Shown piece after piece: positions 49,818-58,889 of a stretch of 64,000 nt of DNA; position 1 is the stretch's first letter; every line of letters starts with the position of its first letter. The stretch spans positions 1,002,054 to 1,066,053 of the forward strand of contig NW_008705569.1 in the NCBI RefSeq assembly GCF_000186865.1, given 5' to 3'. Under the pieces are notes generated by a model. The model was not told the DNA's origin and did not search any database. It saw only the letters and a list, made by a program, of their open reading frames with translations. The stretch comes from Aureococcus anophagefferens (taxonomy: Eukaryota > Sar > Pelagophyceae > Pelagomonadales > Pelagomonadaceae). The position numbers were made by a program, and so were the translations under genes.

Positions 49818-49878
49818 CCAAACGAGCTTTTGGCCGCAGTGTGCAAGCCAAGAGGCAGCTTTGTGCCGCCGTTCCCGC

Positions 49879-50493
49879 ATGGCGCGCCGCGTCGTGGCCG
49901 CGCTGGCGGCGCTGGTCGTCGCCAATGCCGCGGTGCCGGACCTTCCCGCGGACGCGCGCGAGTCGACGGCGGAGCTGATCCTCGTCGGCAAGATCACGTC
50001 GGCGACGGCCGAGGACGTCAGCCGCCGCGAGGGCCACGTCGACAGCGTGTCCATCGGCCAGTTCGCCGTGTCCAAGGTCGAGAAGGGCGAGGCGCCGGAC
50101 ACGCAGACGGTCTACTGGTGGGCGCCGAAGGCGCGGCCCGACGGGTGGACGGGCCACCAGGGTCAACGGCCGGCGCCGCCGGCGAAGAAATCCATCAAGA
50201 TCTTCACGGACGGCCACGGCGAGCTCCTCGTGCCCAACGGCTGGGAGTTCGCCGAGGATGAGGAGGAAGCGGTCGTCGAGGAGGCCGCGGCCGTCGAGGA
50301 CGCCGTCGAGGAGCCCGAGGCCGCCGCGGAGCCCGCGGCCGCCGCGGAGGAGGTCGCCGAGGCGGAGCCCGCGGAGGCGGGCGAGGTCGTCGAGCGCAAG
50401 GAGCACCCCGTGCGCGCGTTTTTCCGGCAACTCCGCAAGGTGCTCGGCGGGCCGATGGCGTTTTTCAAAAAGCTGTTCGCGAAGAAGAAGTAG
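49879..50493 (+). CDS. Secreted acidic protein of unknown function with amphipathic C terminus
   Basis: 204 residues from ATG 49879. A signal peptide (MARRVVAALAALVVANA) is followed by a small beta-rich domain (LILVGKITSATAED..., TQTVYWWAPKA, IKIFTDGHGELLVPNGWEF). Then comes an acidic Ala/Glu/Pro stretch and a basic-aromatic tail (VRAFFRQLRKVL, AFFKKLFAKKK) that may bind membrane or nucleic acid. No family recognised. Lies 50 bp from the Mutator-like element, whose insertion probably altered its upstream region. Confidence 0.65.
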   Translation: MARRVVAALAALVVANAAVPDLPADARESTAELILVGKITSATAEDVSRREGHVDSVSIGQFAVSKVEKGEAPDTQTVYWWAPKARPDGWTGHQGQRPAPPAKKSIKIFTDGHGELLVPNGWEFAEDEEEAVVEEAAAVEDAVEEPEAAAEPAAAAEEVAEAEPAEAGEVVERKEHPVRAFFRQLRKVLGGPMAFFKKLFAKKK

Positions 50494-50594
50494 AAGAGCC
50501 CCCGGCGCGTCCATCGCCGCCGCGGGACGGGGACCCCAGTTGTGTAATGCTGCGGTCCCCGCTTGACGCTCGCCGACGCTCGATGTTACCCCCC

Positions 50595-51620
50595 CTAGCC
50601 GACGACGGGCGTCGCGGCGAGCGTGTCCTCGGCGAGCTTGTCGAGGTCCGCGACCATGCGCTTGACCTCGTCGTCGCTGTTCTTCGTCGCCGAGCCGTCG
50701 GTGAAGAAGGGCCCCGCGAGGTGCTTGCGCTGGGGCTTGCGGTCGAGGTAGAGCGCGCCGGGCTCGAGGCGCGCTCGGTCGACGGCGCAGAGCCAGCACA
50801 TGCCCTCGGCGCCCTGCCACGTGGAGCGCATGGGCTCGAGGTAGGACTTCTGGGACCCGTAGGCCAGGTCCACGGCCGGCGTGTCCGTCCAGCCCGGGTG
50901 CGACGTCACGACGGGCACCGCGGGCTCCGCTTTCGCGAAGTGCTCCGCGAGGAGGACCTGGCCGCGCTTCGCGTAGACGTAGGCGAACTGGCCGTCGTAG
51001 GCCTTGGCGTCCGGGTCGACGCAGGCGTCGACGCCGGGGAACTTGCTGTTGTACATGCCGCCGGACGTGACGTAGACCACGCGGCCCTCGCTCCGCTTCA
51101 GCAGCGGCAGGAGCTCGCGCGTGAGCAGGTAGGAACCGAAGCAGAGGTGGGACGCGAAGGTCGTCTCGACGCCCTCGGGCGTCATCGTCTTCTCGTTGAG
51201 GAGCACGCCCGCGTTGCAGACGAGCGCGTCGAGGCGCGGCGCCTTCTCGGAAAGCGCGGCCGCGAGGTCCTTCACGGACGCCGCGAGCGACACGTCGCCG
51301 ACGAGGATCTCGAGGGACCCGGGCAACCCGCCGGCGTCCGCCAGCTCCGCGAGCATCTCCGCCCGCGCCTTGGCGGCGCGCGCCTCGCTCCGGCAGAGCA
51401 TGTAGACCGTCGCGCCGCGCGACGCCAGGAACCGCGCGGCCTCGCGGCCGACGCCGGAGTTGGCGCCCGTGACGGCGTAGACCTTGCCCGTGAGCGTCGC
51501 CTGCTCCAGCTCGTTGGCGACGTAGGCCTTGGCGTGCTTCGCCCAGCCCGTGGCCGTGAAGTGGCTGCGCCCGAAGAGGTAGAACTGGGTGCTCGTGATG
51601 AACTGGGTGAACATGCCCAT
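50595..51620 (-). CDS. Short-chain dehydrogenase/reductase, DHRS12-like
   Basis: 341 residues from ATG 51620. Cofactor motif TGANSGVGREAARFL at 51-65, LVGDVSLAASV for the adenine pocket, CNAGVLLNEK, an active-site Ser in VVYVTSGGMYN, and the catalytic Tyr-x-x-x-Lys in YVYAKRGQ. Length and the N-terminal aromatic segment (MGMFTQFITSTQFYLFGRSHF) match the DHRS12/SDR40 subfamily, whose substrates are poorly known. Likely NADP-dependent and membrane-associated. Confidence 0.88.
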   Translation of the reverse strand: MGMFTQFITSTQFYLFGRSHFTATGWAKHAKAYVANELEQATLTGKVYAVTGANSGVGREAARFLASRGATVYMLCRSEARAAKARAEMLAELADAGGLPGSLEILVGDVSLAASVKDLAAALSEKAPRLDALVCNAGVLLNEKTMTPEGVETTFASHLCFGSYLLTRELLPLLKRSEGRVVYVTSGGMYNSKFPGVDACVDPDAKAYDGQFAYVYAKRGQVLLAEHFAKAEPAVPVVTSHPGWTDTPAVDLAYGSQKSYLEPMRSTWQGAEGMCWLCAVDRARLEPGALYLDRKPQRKHLAGPFFTDGSATKNSDDEVKRMVADLDKLAEDTLAATPVVG

Positions 51621-51844
51621 GGCAGTGGAGCTGTGATTTGCTGTGTGTGGCGGCGCGGTGTTGCGGTGTGTTGCCGACGGGTCGACTCTAACAGAATAGT
51701 TGGGTGTGCGCGGGCGACGAGAATACTCGGCTGGTGCGATGACGCGGCGGTCGGAGACTGTGCTCGGCCTCTGCTGATTGGGCTCCGAGATGGCGCCGGC
51801 GGCACTTCTTACCTTTGCCCCTTGTTGCAGCCCATCAGGGCACG

Positions 51845-53593
51845 ATGGTCAGCCCTCGGTGCCCGCTCCTCGCCCTGGCAACAACGTTGCTGGTGAATGG
51901 GCGCGAGCTCACGCCTACGACCCTCCCGCCGGCGGGCCACGGCCGGGCCTGGAGTTCCTACGACTGGTGCGACTGCCGCACGGGCCTGGCCAACGTGACC
52001 ATCTGGGCCGGCGATGAACAGCTCACGCTCGCCGTCGGCCCGGCGACGGCCTTCGTCGCCCTGGACGCGGCGACGACGGAGCTCCGCTGGCGCTGCGACG
52101 GCATGGCGCGGGCGCAGCGCGCGTCCGCGCCCGCGGCGACGCGCGTCTGGGGCGCGCGCTTTTCGTCGGAAACGAAGACGCCCTTCTGCGGCGCCGCGAG
52201 CGGGCGCCTCGCGTGGACGGGCTGGGCGGCGAACGACAACGTGCTCAGCGTCCCCTTCGTGAGCGGCGGCGACGGCTACGCGTGCACGAAGATCCCGAGT
52301 CTGCTCCGTTTGGCGTCGGGCGCGTTCCTCGCGTTCGCGGAGGCGCGATGGCCCGACTGCGGCGACTTCTCGCGGACGGACCTCGTCGCGAAGCGGTCCG
52401 AGGACGGCGGAAAAACCTGGTCGGCCGCGCAGGTCGTCGCGCCCGCGGCGCCGGGGACGCGGGGCCTCTGCGGCCACGAGGTCGTCGTCGGCAACGCCGC
52501 GCCGGTGCAGGCGACCAAGGGGCCGCGCGCGGGCCGCGTCCTCGTGCCGCACACGCGCGACAACTTCGCCGTCTGGTCCGTCCACAGCGACGACGACGGC
52601 CGCACCTGGAGCGCGCCCCGCGCTCTGCCCGGCCTCGCGGATACGGACGCGGCGGGCCCGGACTGCAACCGGACCATGGCCTACTTTGGCGTCAACACGA
52701 CGGCGAGCGTCGCCGCCTGGGTCGAGGCCATCGCCCGGGGCGACGGCGACCCCTACCGGGAATGGGGATCGAAGCTCGCGGGCCCCTGGCAGTTCCTGGG
52801 CCTCGGCCCGCCGGGCGCCTTGGAGCTCGACGACGGCCGTTTGATCGCGCCGGGCTACCACGCCTACATCCGGGGCCTCGACGGCGGCGGCGGCGCGGGC
52901 GCGGGCGTCGACCTGCCCGTGTCCCAGCTCTACAACAACCTGGCCCTGGGCCACGTCGTCTACTCGGACGACGGCGGCGACTCGTGGGCGCTCGCGTCGC
53001 GACGCGGCTTCGGCGGCGGCGCCGCGGGCGGGTCCCACGGCGCCAACGAGATGCAGCTGGTCCAGCTCCGCAACGGCTCCCTCCTGGCGAACTCGCGGTC
53101 CCTGAGCACGGGGTCGCGCCAGGCGCGCCTCGCCGCGCGGTCCGACGACCGGGGGCTGACCTGGACGCCGTCGTCCTTCGTCGACGCCCTCCCGGAGCCG
53201 TTCAACGGGTGCCAGGGCTCGCTCGCGCGGTCGCCGCGCGCGCTCTACTTTTCCCACCCGGACCCTCTTCCCAACGACGCCGCGCTGCCCCGGGCGCTCC
53301 GGGGCCTCGGCGGCGGCGTCAACCTCACGGGCCGCGACCACCTGACGCTCTGGGCGTCGCGCGACGAGGGCGACACCTGGGACGTCCGCGGCGTCGTCGA
53401 CGCGGGCACCGCGGGCTACTCGTCGCTCGCCGTCGTCGGCGGCGAACACTGCGACGCCGTCTACGTCCTCTACGAGCAGGCCGACCCCGCCGCGGCGTCG
53501 CTCGCCGCGGCGTCCGCGGCCGCGGTCGTCGGCGGCCTCGCGGTCCTGAACCCGGACCGCCTCGTCCTCTACGAGGAGGCCGCCTGCGGGTAA
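51845..53593 (+). CDS. Secreted exo-sialidase-like protein (GH33 fold, five Asp boxes)
   Basis: 582 residues; ATG 51845 starts a signal peptide (MVSPRCPLLALATTLLVNGRE). After a ~130-residue N-terminal domain with two cysteines comes a six-bladed sialidase propeller. The FRIP-like site reads YACTKIPSLLRL (the usual Arg is Lys). Five Asp boxes SxDxGxxW lie near residues 184, 247, 373, 432 and 504. A catalytic-type Glu is present in GANEMQLVQL and a nucleophile-type Tyr in TAGYSSLAV. Sialidases cleave terminal sialic acids; an algal enzyme could act on environmental or bacterial glycans. The Arg to Lys change in the substrate triad makes substrate preference uncertain. Confidence 0.85.
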   Translation: MVSPRCPLLALATTLLVNGRELTPTTLPPAGHGRAWSSYDWCDCRTGLANVTIWAGDEQLTLAVGPATAFVALDAATTELRWRCDGMARAQRASAPAATRVWGARFSSETKTPFCGAASGRLAWTGWAANDNVLSVPFVSGGDGYACTKIPSLLRLASGAFLAFAEARWPDCGDFSRTDLVAKRSEDGGKTWSAAQVVAPAAPGTRGLCGHEVVVGNAAPVQATKGPRAGRVLVPHTRDNFAVWSVHSDDDGRTWSAPRALPGLADTDAAGPDCNRTMAYFGVNTTASVAAWVEAIARGDGDPYREWGSKLAGPWQFLGLGPPGALELDDGRLIAPGYHAYIRGLDGGGGAGAGVDLPVSQLYNNLALGHVVYSDDGGDSWALASRRGFGGGAAGGSHGANEMQLVQLRNGSLLANSRSLSTGSRQARLAARSDDRGLTWTPSSFVDALPEPFNGCQGSLARSPRALYFSHPDPLPNDAALPRALRGLGGGVNLTGRDHLTLWASRDEGDTWDVRGVVDAGTAGYSSLAVVGGEHCDAVYVLYEQADPAAASLAAASAAAVVGGLAVLNPDRLVLYEEAACG

Positions 53594-53633
53594 CACTTCT
53601 CCTTACGGCGCCAAACCCGGCGCCGCCGCGAGC

Positions 53634-54595
53634 CTAGAGCATGTCGCCCGTGAGCCGCGGGTCGTACTTGTCGCCCGAGATGCGGATGTGCGTCTCGCCG
53701 CCCAGCACGGAGCCCGGGCCGGCGATGGGGATGGGCTTCTTCATCTCCTCCTCGTCGTCCGTGTCCGGCCCCTCCGGCGGCCGCAGGGGCGCGTAGGTCT
53801 TCGTGCCCCAGTTGTGCTGGCTCCGCTGCTCGAGGTAGTCCGGGTCGTTCTTCTTTTTGGGGTTGCACACGGGGTACTTGGACTTGGGCGGCTCGTACTC
53901 CGTCACGCAGCGGAAGCAGAGCCGCGGGCCGTAGGTCTTCAGCGCGGCGCCGAACTCCTTCATGCCCTCCTCGCACTCGATCGCGAGCATGAGGCAGTCG
54001 GGCCGCTTCGGGTTCTGGCAGCGCCGCTCCTCGCGCATCTTCATGAACTTGTCCGCGCAGCCCTTGCAGAGCACGGCCGTCTTCTTGACCATGACGCCCT
54101 CGCCGCGGTAGCCGTTCCAGTCGTCCCAGAGCATGACGACCGTCTCCGTGCCGTCGTTCTCGCAGTCGTCCCAGAAGTCCTTCTTGAACCGGAAGCTCTG
54201 GGTCTGGAAGAGGCGGTAGTCCTTGGCGAGGCAGAGCCGCGCCGCCTGGCACTTGAGCATGAGCGGGCCGTCGGGGCCCGTGTTGTAGAAGTAGTGGCGC
54301 TCGCGGTCGTCGTCGTCCGCCGTCTCGCCGTTCGGATCCAGGAACGGCTCGGGCGGCGGCGCCCAGGGGAAACCTAAAGGCGCGGGGGGGGTCGCGGGTA
54401 AGCGGGGCGTACGGCGGCGACGCGACGCCGGCGCGCGTGCGGTCCCAGCCGCCCGGCGGCGCCTCGGGGAACTTGATGGGCTCCTTCTGCTCGGGAGGCA
54501 GGGCCTCCCAGGCCTGCGCGCGCGCGCGGGGCGTTAATTTTCGGCGCGGCGCGATCGACGGCGTTCACCTTTTGCATTTCTGCTGTGATGACCAT
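53634..54595 (-). CDS. Conserved-looking Cys-rich protein of unknown function, three inferred exons
   Basis: Exons 54595-54569, 54513-54429 and 54373-53634 give 283 residues. Exon 1 encodes only MVITAEMQK. Exon 2 begins AWEALPPEQKEPIKF. The main exon has PWAPPPEPFLDPNGE, an RHYFYNTGPDGPL strand, then four Cys pairs (CQAARLC, CKGC, RCQNPKRPDC, CFRC...C) that could bind zinc. It ends acidic. No signal peptide. I do not recognise the family. The first two introns are inferred from frame; the second uses a GC donor. A frameshift in the C8 run at 54384-54391 is the alternative explanation. Confidence 0.6.
54374..54428 (-). other. Inferred 55-bp GC-AG intron
   Basis: Donor GCGTCGCG after GCCG, acceptor CCTTTAG. 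The frame otherwise ends in TAG within the acceptor. Joining gives TRAGFPWAPPPEP. Confidence 0.5.
54514..54568 (-). other. Inferred 55-bp GT-AG intron
   Basis: Donor GTGAACGC after ATGCAAAAG and acceptor GCGCGCAG, with a TTAAC branch-like motif 22 nt upstream. It links a nine-codon first exon to AWEALPPEQ. Confidence 0.5.
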
Positions 54596-54822
54596 GGCGA
54601 CAGAGAGGCCCTCGTTAGGCTCTCGTTCCACCTCGTTTCCGATGCCCAGAGGCCACCCCTTCAACAGGGCTGCTCCACAAATGCTGAGGCCGAAGAAGCA
54701 CCACATCCGGAGCGACGGGGGGGGGCATGCAAGTGCCGCCGCCGCCCACGGACTTTCTGAGAGCCGGGCAGGCTACCTCAATAAAACACGACGCCGTTGT
54801 TGAGCGGAAACTTCACCCCGAT

Positions 54823-57042
54823 TTACTTTTGCGGCGGCGCGCGCGCGCGCAGCGCCGCGAGGGCCGCGCCGCCGTCTAGGGCGACGGCGGCGCCGAGGAC
54901 GTCCTCGACGGGGAGCGGCGCGTCGCCGACGAAGAGCGCGTCGGCGAGGAGCGCGAGGTCCGAGCGGCGGACGTTGATCTCGCCCTCGTCGACGACGCGG
55001 TTCGTCGCGGACAGGAACGCGCCGCGGCACAGCGTCGGTTGTTCGCCGGGGAGGTGGGCCGCGACGCCGAGGAGCCGGTTCCGCAGCGCGCGGTGCCGGT
55101 GCGCGCGGCCGAAGGCCGTCGCGAAGCCGCGCTGCGCGGCGCGCGCGCCGTCGCCGACGGGCGCCGGCGGCGGCCGGTCGGCCCGCGGCGCCGGCGCGGC
55201 CGGCGCCGCCACGAGGGGACGCAGCACCGCGAAGTCGGCCTGGTAGAGCGCGTCGCAGAGGCCTTCGTAGTCCGCGGGATCCCCGAAGGACCGCGCGAGG
55301 CGCTCGAGCGCGCCGCGCGGCGCCGCGCCGTGGAGCTTCGCCGCCGCGAAGACGGCGACGACCGTTTCAACATCCAGCGAACCGCGCCGCGACACGTCGC
55401 GGAGGCGGCAGGCGAGGCGCAGGCCCGCCGGGTCGCCGTGTGAGAGCGCGATTCGCCGGACCGCGGCGCAGCGGACGCCGTGGCAGAGCCGCTCGCCGTC
55501 GGCGTCGTCCGCAGCCACGGCGCCGAGGCCGCCGCCGAGCGCGCGCGGCGCGACGGCGACGAGGGCGAGCGCGTCGAGGAAGTCGTCCGCGCGCGCCGCG
55601 AAGTCGTCGTCGACCTTCGGGTCGAGGCGCGACCCCGCCGCGCGGTACGCGACCGCGAGCGCCGCGGCCTGGGCCTTCGTCAGGCCCGCGACCTTCGGCG
55701 GCCGCGCGCCGGTCTTCGAGAACTTGGGCGGCGCCGCGGCCTCGGCCGCCGCCGCGGTCGTCTCGAGCGCCTTGAGAAATTCGACGAACCGCTTCGACGG
55801 CAGCAGGCCGCCCGCGTCCGGGTGGAAGCTCCGGAGCTCGCCGCGCGCGGCGACGCGCGCGTCGCGGAGGCGGAGCGCGAGCGCCGCGAGCGCGCCGGCC
55901 GCGACGGCTTCGCCGTCGCGGACGAGCGCCGCCGCGGCGCGCGCCGCGTCGGCGGCCGCGCGGCGCGCGTCGCCGGGCTCGCCGTCGACGAGCGTCGTCT
56001 GCGCGCGCGCGTCCGCGGCCCCGTCGAGCGCGTCCGCGGCGCGCGCGTCCGCGGGGCCCGCGACGTCCAGCGACGCCGCGACGCCGCCGAGCGCGCGCGA
56101 GACCGCGACGTCCACGCGGCCGCCGCGCGCGAGGTCGCCCAAAGCGATCCGCGCGCCGGGCGGCGGCCGCGGCGGCCAGGCGGCGTCCGCGCGGCCGGCC
56201 GCGTGGTACGCGTCCCGCTCCAGGAGCACCTCGGGCCGGTCCGCGAAGTCGACGCGTAGGCTCGCGTCGTCCGGGAAGAAGCTCGCGACGAGCGGGCGGC
56301 CCTCGTCCCGCGCCGTCGCGCCGCCGGCGCGGAGCGTGGCGCGGAACCGCAGGGGCGGCGACCCGCCGTCGGCGAACGCGACGCGGCGCCGCGCCGGCGG
56401 CGGCGCCGCGCCGAGGGACCGCCACCACGCGTCCGTCGCCGCGTCCCAGGACGACAGGCGCAGCCGGAGGTCGCCGACGCGCAGCACCGTGCCCCGGCGC
56501 GCCGCGTCGAGGACGGCGGCGAAGGGCGCGCCGTCGCGCGGCCCGGGCGCCGCGCGCCGCGAGACGCGGACCGCGCCGCCCGCGTGGCGCGCCTCCGCCG
56601 TGCCGTCGTCGAGGAAGCAGGCGAGCTCGAACTTCTCCGCGCCGTCGTCGCCGAAGAACGCGAGGGTCCGCGCCGCCGGGCCGCCGTCGTCGTCGTAGGC
56701 GCCGGCGCGGTCGACGCGCGCGCCGAGCGGCGCTCCGAATCGCTCGTAGTAGCGGCGGCACGCGGGCTCGGCGTCGACGATCTCCCAGTCGGCGCCGCCG
56801 CTGGGGACCGACGCGCCGACGGCCAGGTCCCGCGGCCGCAACCGGAGCGGATGGCGCTCGCCGGGCCCGGCGCCGAGGCGGAAGACCGCCGGCGGCCGGC
56901 GTGAAGTGGAGACCGCGGCGGTGTGGTCGGTTAGGAAGTAGTGGAGCCGGCCCCGCCGGGCGCGGCCCACGTCGACGACCTCGACGACCTCGAAGGCGAG
57001 CACGTCGACCGCATCCGTCGCCCAGCTGCGAGGGGCTGCCAT
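54823..57042 (-). CDS. DM10-domain protein, EFHC1/2-like axonemal microtubule protein
   Basis: 739 residues from ATG 57042. The first DM10-type module (residues ~10-105) reads LHYFLTDHTAAVS...FRLGAG...LRLRPRDLAVGASV...WEIVDAEPACRRYYERFG, with the conserved final D-x-x-x-x-R-x-YY of EFHC proteins. Two further modules are recognisable (ELACFLDDGTAEARHAG..., VASFFPDDASLRVDF...LGDLARGGRVDVA), giving the three-DM10 layout of EFHC1/EFHC2, inner-junction proteins of axonemal doublets. The C-terminal third is Ala-rich helical with weak EF-hand-like spacing. Implies the organism retains flagellar machinery. Head-to-head with the monooxygenase gene, 116 bp apart. Confidence 0.75.
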   Translation of the reverse strand: MAAPRSWATDAVDVLAFEVVEVVDVGRARRGRLHYFLTDHTAAVSTSRRPPAVFRLGAGPGERHPLRLRPRDLAVGASVPSGGADWEIVDAEPACRRYYERFGAPLGARVDRAGAYDDDGGPAARTLAFFGDDGAEKFELACFLDDGTAEARHAGGAVRVSRRAAPGPRDGAPFAAVLDAARRGTVLRVGDLRLRLSSWDAATDAWWRSLGAAPPPARRRVAFADGGSPPLRFRATLRAGGATARDEGRPLVASFFPDDASLRVDFADRPEVLLERDAYHAAGRADAAWPPRPPPGARIALGDLARGGRVDVAVSRALGGVAASLDVAGPADARAADALDGAADARAQTTLVDGEPGDARRAAADAARAAAALVRDGEAVAAGALAALALRLRDARVAARGELRSFHPDAGGLLPSKRFVEFLKALETTAAAAEAAAPPKFSKTGARPPKVAGLTKAQAAALAVAYRAAGSRLDPKVDDDFAARADDFLDALALVAVAPRALGGGLGAVAADDADGERLCHGVRCAAVRRIALSHGDPAGLRLACRLRDVSRRGSLDVETVVAVFAAAKLHGAAPRGALERLARSFGDPADYEGLCDALYQADFAVLRPLVAAPAAPAPRADRPPPAPVGDGARAAQRGFATAFGRAHRHRALRNRLLGVAAHLPGEQPTLCRGAFLSATNRVVDEGEINVRRSDLALLADALFVGDAPLPVEDVLGAAVALDGGAALAALRARAPPQK

Positions 57043-57158
57043 CGTGTTTTGATGTTTACGGTTCTTGACGTTTGCACGATATATCGCAAACACGATTCTC
57101 AGGGCAGCCCGTGTCCAAGCGCGTCTGCGCGGCCGCCGGCGCCGTCCCCGACCGCGCC
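57043..57158. promoter_or_regulatory. Compact bidirectional promoter with a palindromic box
   Basis: The only intergenic DNA between two divergent starts. It is AT-richer than its surroundings and contains GTTTGC-ACGATATATC-GCAAAC (57070-57091), an inverted repeat with a TATA-like centre. A regulatory role is inferred from position and symmetry. Confidence 0.45.
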
Positions 57159-58744
57159 ATGGGGTTTAAGGCGGACCGGCAGAGCTGCACGTCCGTGTCG
57201 CAGCCCGAGCCCTTGCGGGTCGTCGTCATCGGCGGCGGCCCCGCGGGCCTCGCGACGGCCATCGGCTTCGGGAACTTCGGGCACAAGGCCACGGTCATCG
57301 AGAAGCGCGCGAGCCCCGCGGACATCGGCACGGTGGACCGGGACCGGAGCTACCCGGTGGACGTGACGGCCCGCGGCATGGCGGCCCTGAAGGCGCTGGA
57401 GATCGACGAGGCCGAGCTCCGGGGCCGCGGGTTCCTCCACGTCTTCAGGGGCCACGCGGCGATGGACGGCGCGACGGGGCGGATCGCGCGGAAGATGCCG
57501 CTCCCCGGCGGGCGCACGGGCCTCATCGGCACGCGCGACGACGTCGTCCTCGCCTTCGAGCACTACCTCAAGGGCCGCAAGGACTGCGACGTGACGCTCA
57601 AGCACGAGACGACCGTCGTCGAATTCGACACGGACCGCCAGACCGTGACCTGCAGCGACGGCTACTCCATCCCCTACGACCTGCTCGTGGGCGCCGACGG
57701 CAAGAACTCGCCGACGCGGGCCTTCTTCGCGGAGCGCGACACGCGGCTCCTCGTGACGCCGCGGAAGGGCCGCGTCGGCGAGGTGCGCTACAAGACGTTC
57801 AACCTGGACGTCGCGGAGAAGCTGGACGTGCTCGAGGAGGGCTGGCTCTACGGCGTCGGCGGCCCGCCGCCGGACAACCCCGTCGTGTCGCGGACGCCGC
57901 TCTTCGACGCGGACCTCCGGAAGGTGGGCCGCGGCGTCGGCATCGTCCCCGTCAACGACGCGCCGTCGGACGCGCTCTCGAGCGCCTTCGCGCTCTGCAA
58001 GTCCGAGAGCGACCGGTCCCTGCTCCACAGCAAGCTGCCCAAGAAGCTGTTAGCGGCGAGCACGGAGGCGGAGCGGCAGAGCTTCGAGACGCGGTGCCTC
58101 AGCGACGCGTCCGGCGGCTTCGTCGCCTCCAAGCTCTACAGCGGCCACTGCGCCTTCGTCGGCGACGCCGCCGTGTCGCCCGCGCCCGCGGGCCAGGGCG
58201 TGAACCACGCTTTGGACGCCGCCGCGAGCCTCGTGACCCACAGGGCAGGAAAAGGGTGCGACATTCCCAACTTCAAAGGCTCATATCTCGGCCGTTTTCC
58301 ACTCGTTTCGGCTGATTTTTGGACGAGCGATCATCTCTCGGAACGGTCTCGAAGCGTGGATGCTTTTTCCGGAACGCGCGCGTGCGGAACACTCACGTTG
58401 AAGCGACATTGAATCACTCTTTTGCTGCCCAGGTGACCCACTTCGACGCGGTCCACTTCGACGTCGAGCACGGCCTCGAGCACTGGAACGACGAGCGCAT
58501 GCCCGACGAGGAGGCCTACGCCTTCCTCTCCGACGCGAACAAGCCCCTCTGGGTCCAGACCGCCGTCGACGCCGCGGCGCTCGTCGGCGCGCACCGCGAC
58601 GGGCCCTACATGAAGCAGACGGAGGAGCGGTACCGCGACCTCACGACCGTCCACGTCCAGCTCGGCTACATCGCCATCCCCAAGCCCCCGCCCCCGAAGC
58701 ACGACGACGACGACCTCGCGGACCTCCAGGGCCTCGCGGGCTAG
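57159..58744 (+). CDS. FAD-dependent monooxygenase, kynurenine-3-monooxygenase-like, split by an introner
   Basis: Exons 57159-58232 and 58433-58744, 461 residues. The FAD-binding Rossmann motif VVVIGGGPAGLATAIGFG near residue 22 is followed by VIEKR, a middle DLLVGADGKNSPTR (the second FAD motif), and FVGDAAVSPAPAGQGVNHALDAA near 335 (the ribityl-binding GD motif). The order and spacing match aromatic hydroxylases of the UbiH/KMO group. The substrate is not predictable. The intron falls right after the GD motif; removing the introner plus one target copy gives AASLVTHFDAVHFD. TTG-initiated extension to 57072 is not supported. Confidence 0.86.
58241..58432 (+). mobile_element. Introner A4 (family A), 192 bp, in the monooxygenase gene
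   Basis: Ends CAGGGCAGGAAAAG and CTTTTGCTGCCCAG. The exact target repeat GTGACCCA lies at 58233-58240 and 58433-58440. The intron 58233-58432 uses GT from the first target copy and CAG from the right end, phase 0. Confidence 0.96.
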
Positions 58745-58889
58745 GGCGGGGGGGGGCTGGTTTTACTCGTCGAGGGGTCTCGACGATCGGCGAGCGTTTT
58801 CACTTGGTAAAAATCAAAAACAGAATGGCAGAAGGTGCTCCGCGCCACTAAGCAGGTGCCGGTGTGTGAGAAGGTGTTGAGATTTGCCG

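Noticed and set aside
54384..54391. Homopolymer frameshift (C8) in the Cys-rich gene
   Set aside because: A 55-bp GC-AG intron explains the frame without a sequencing error and matches the local intron size. It remains the alternative.
58319..58412. Recurring peptides such as MDERSSLGTVSKRGCFFRNAR at several places
   Set aside because: They are translations of introner bodies in different hosts, not conserved protein domains. They stop or shift where the element ends.
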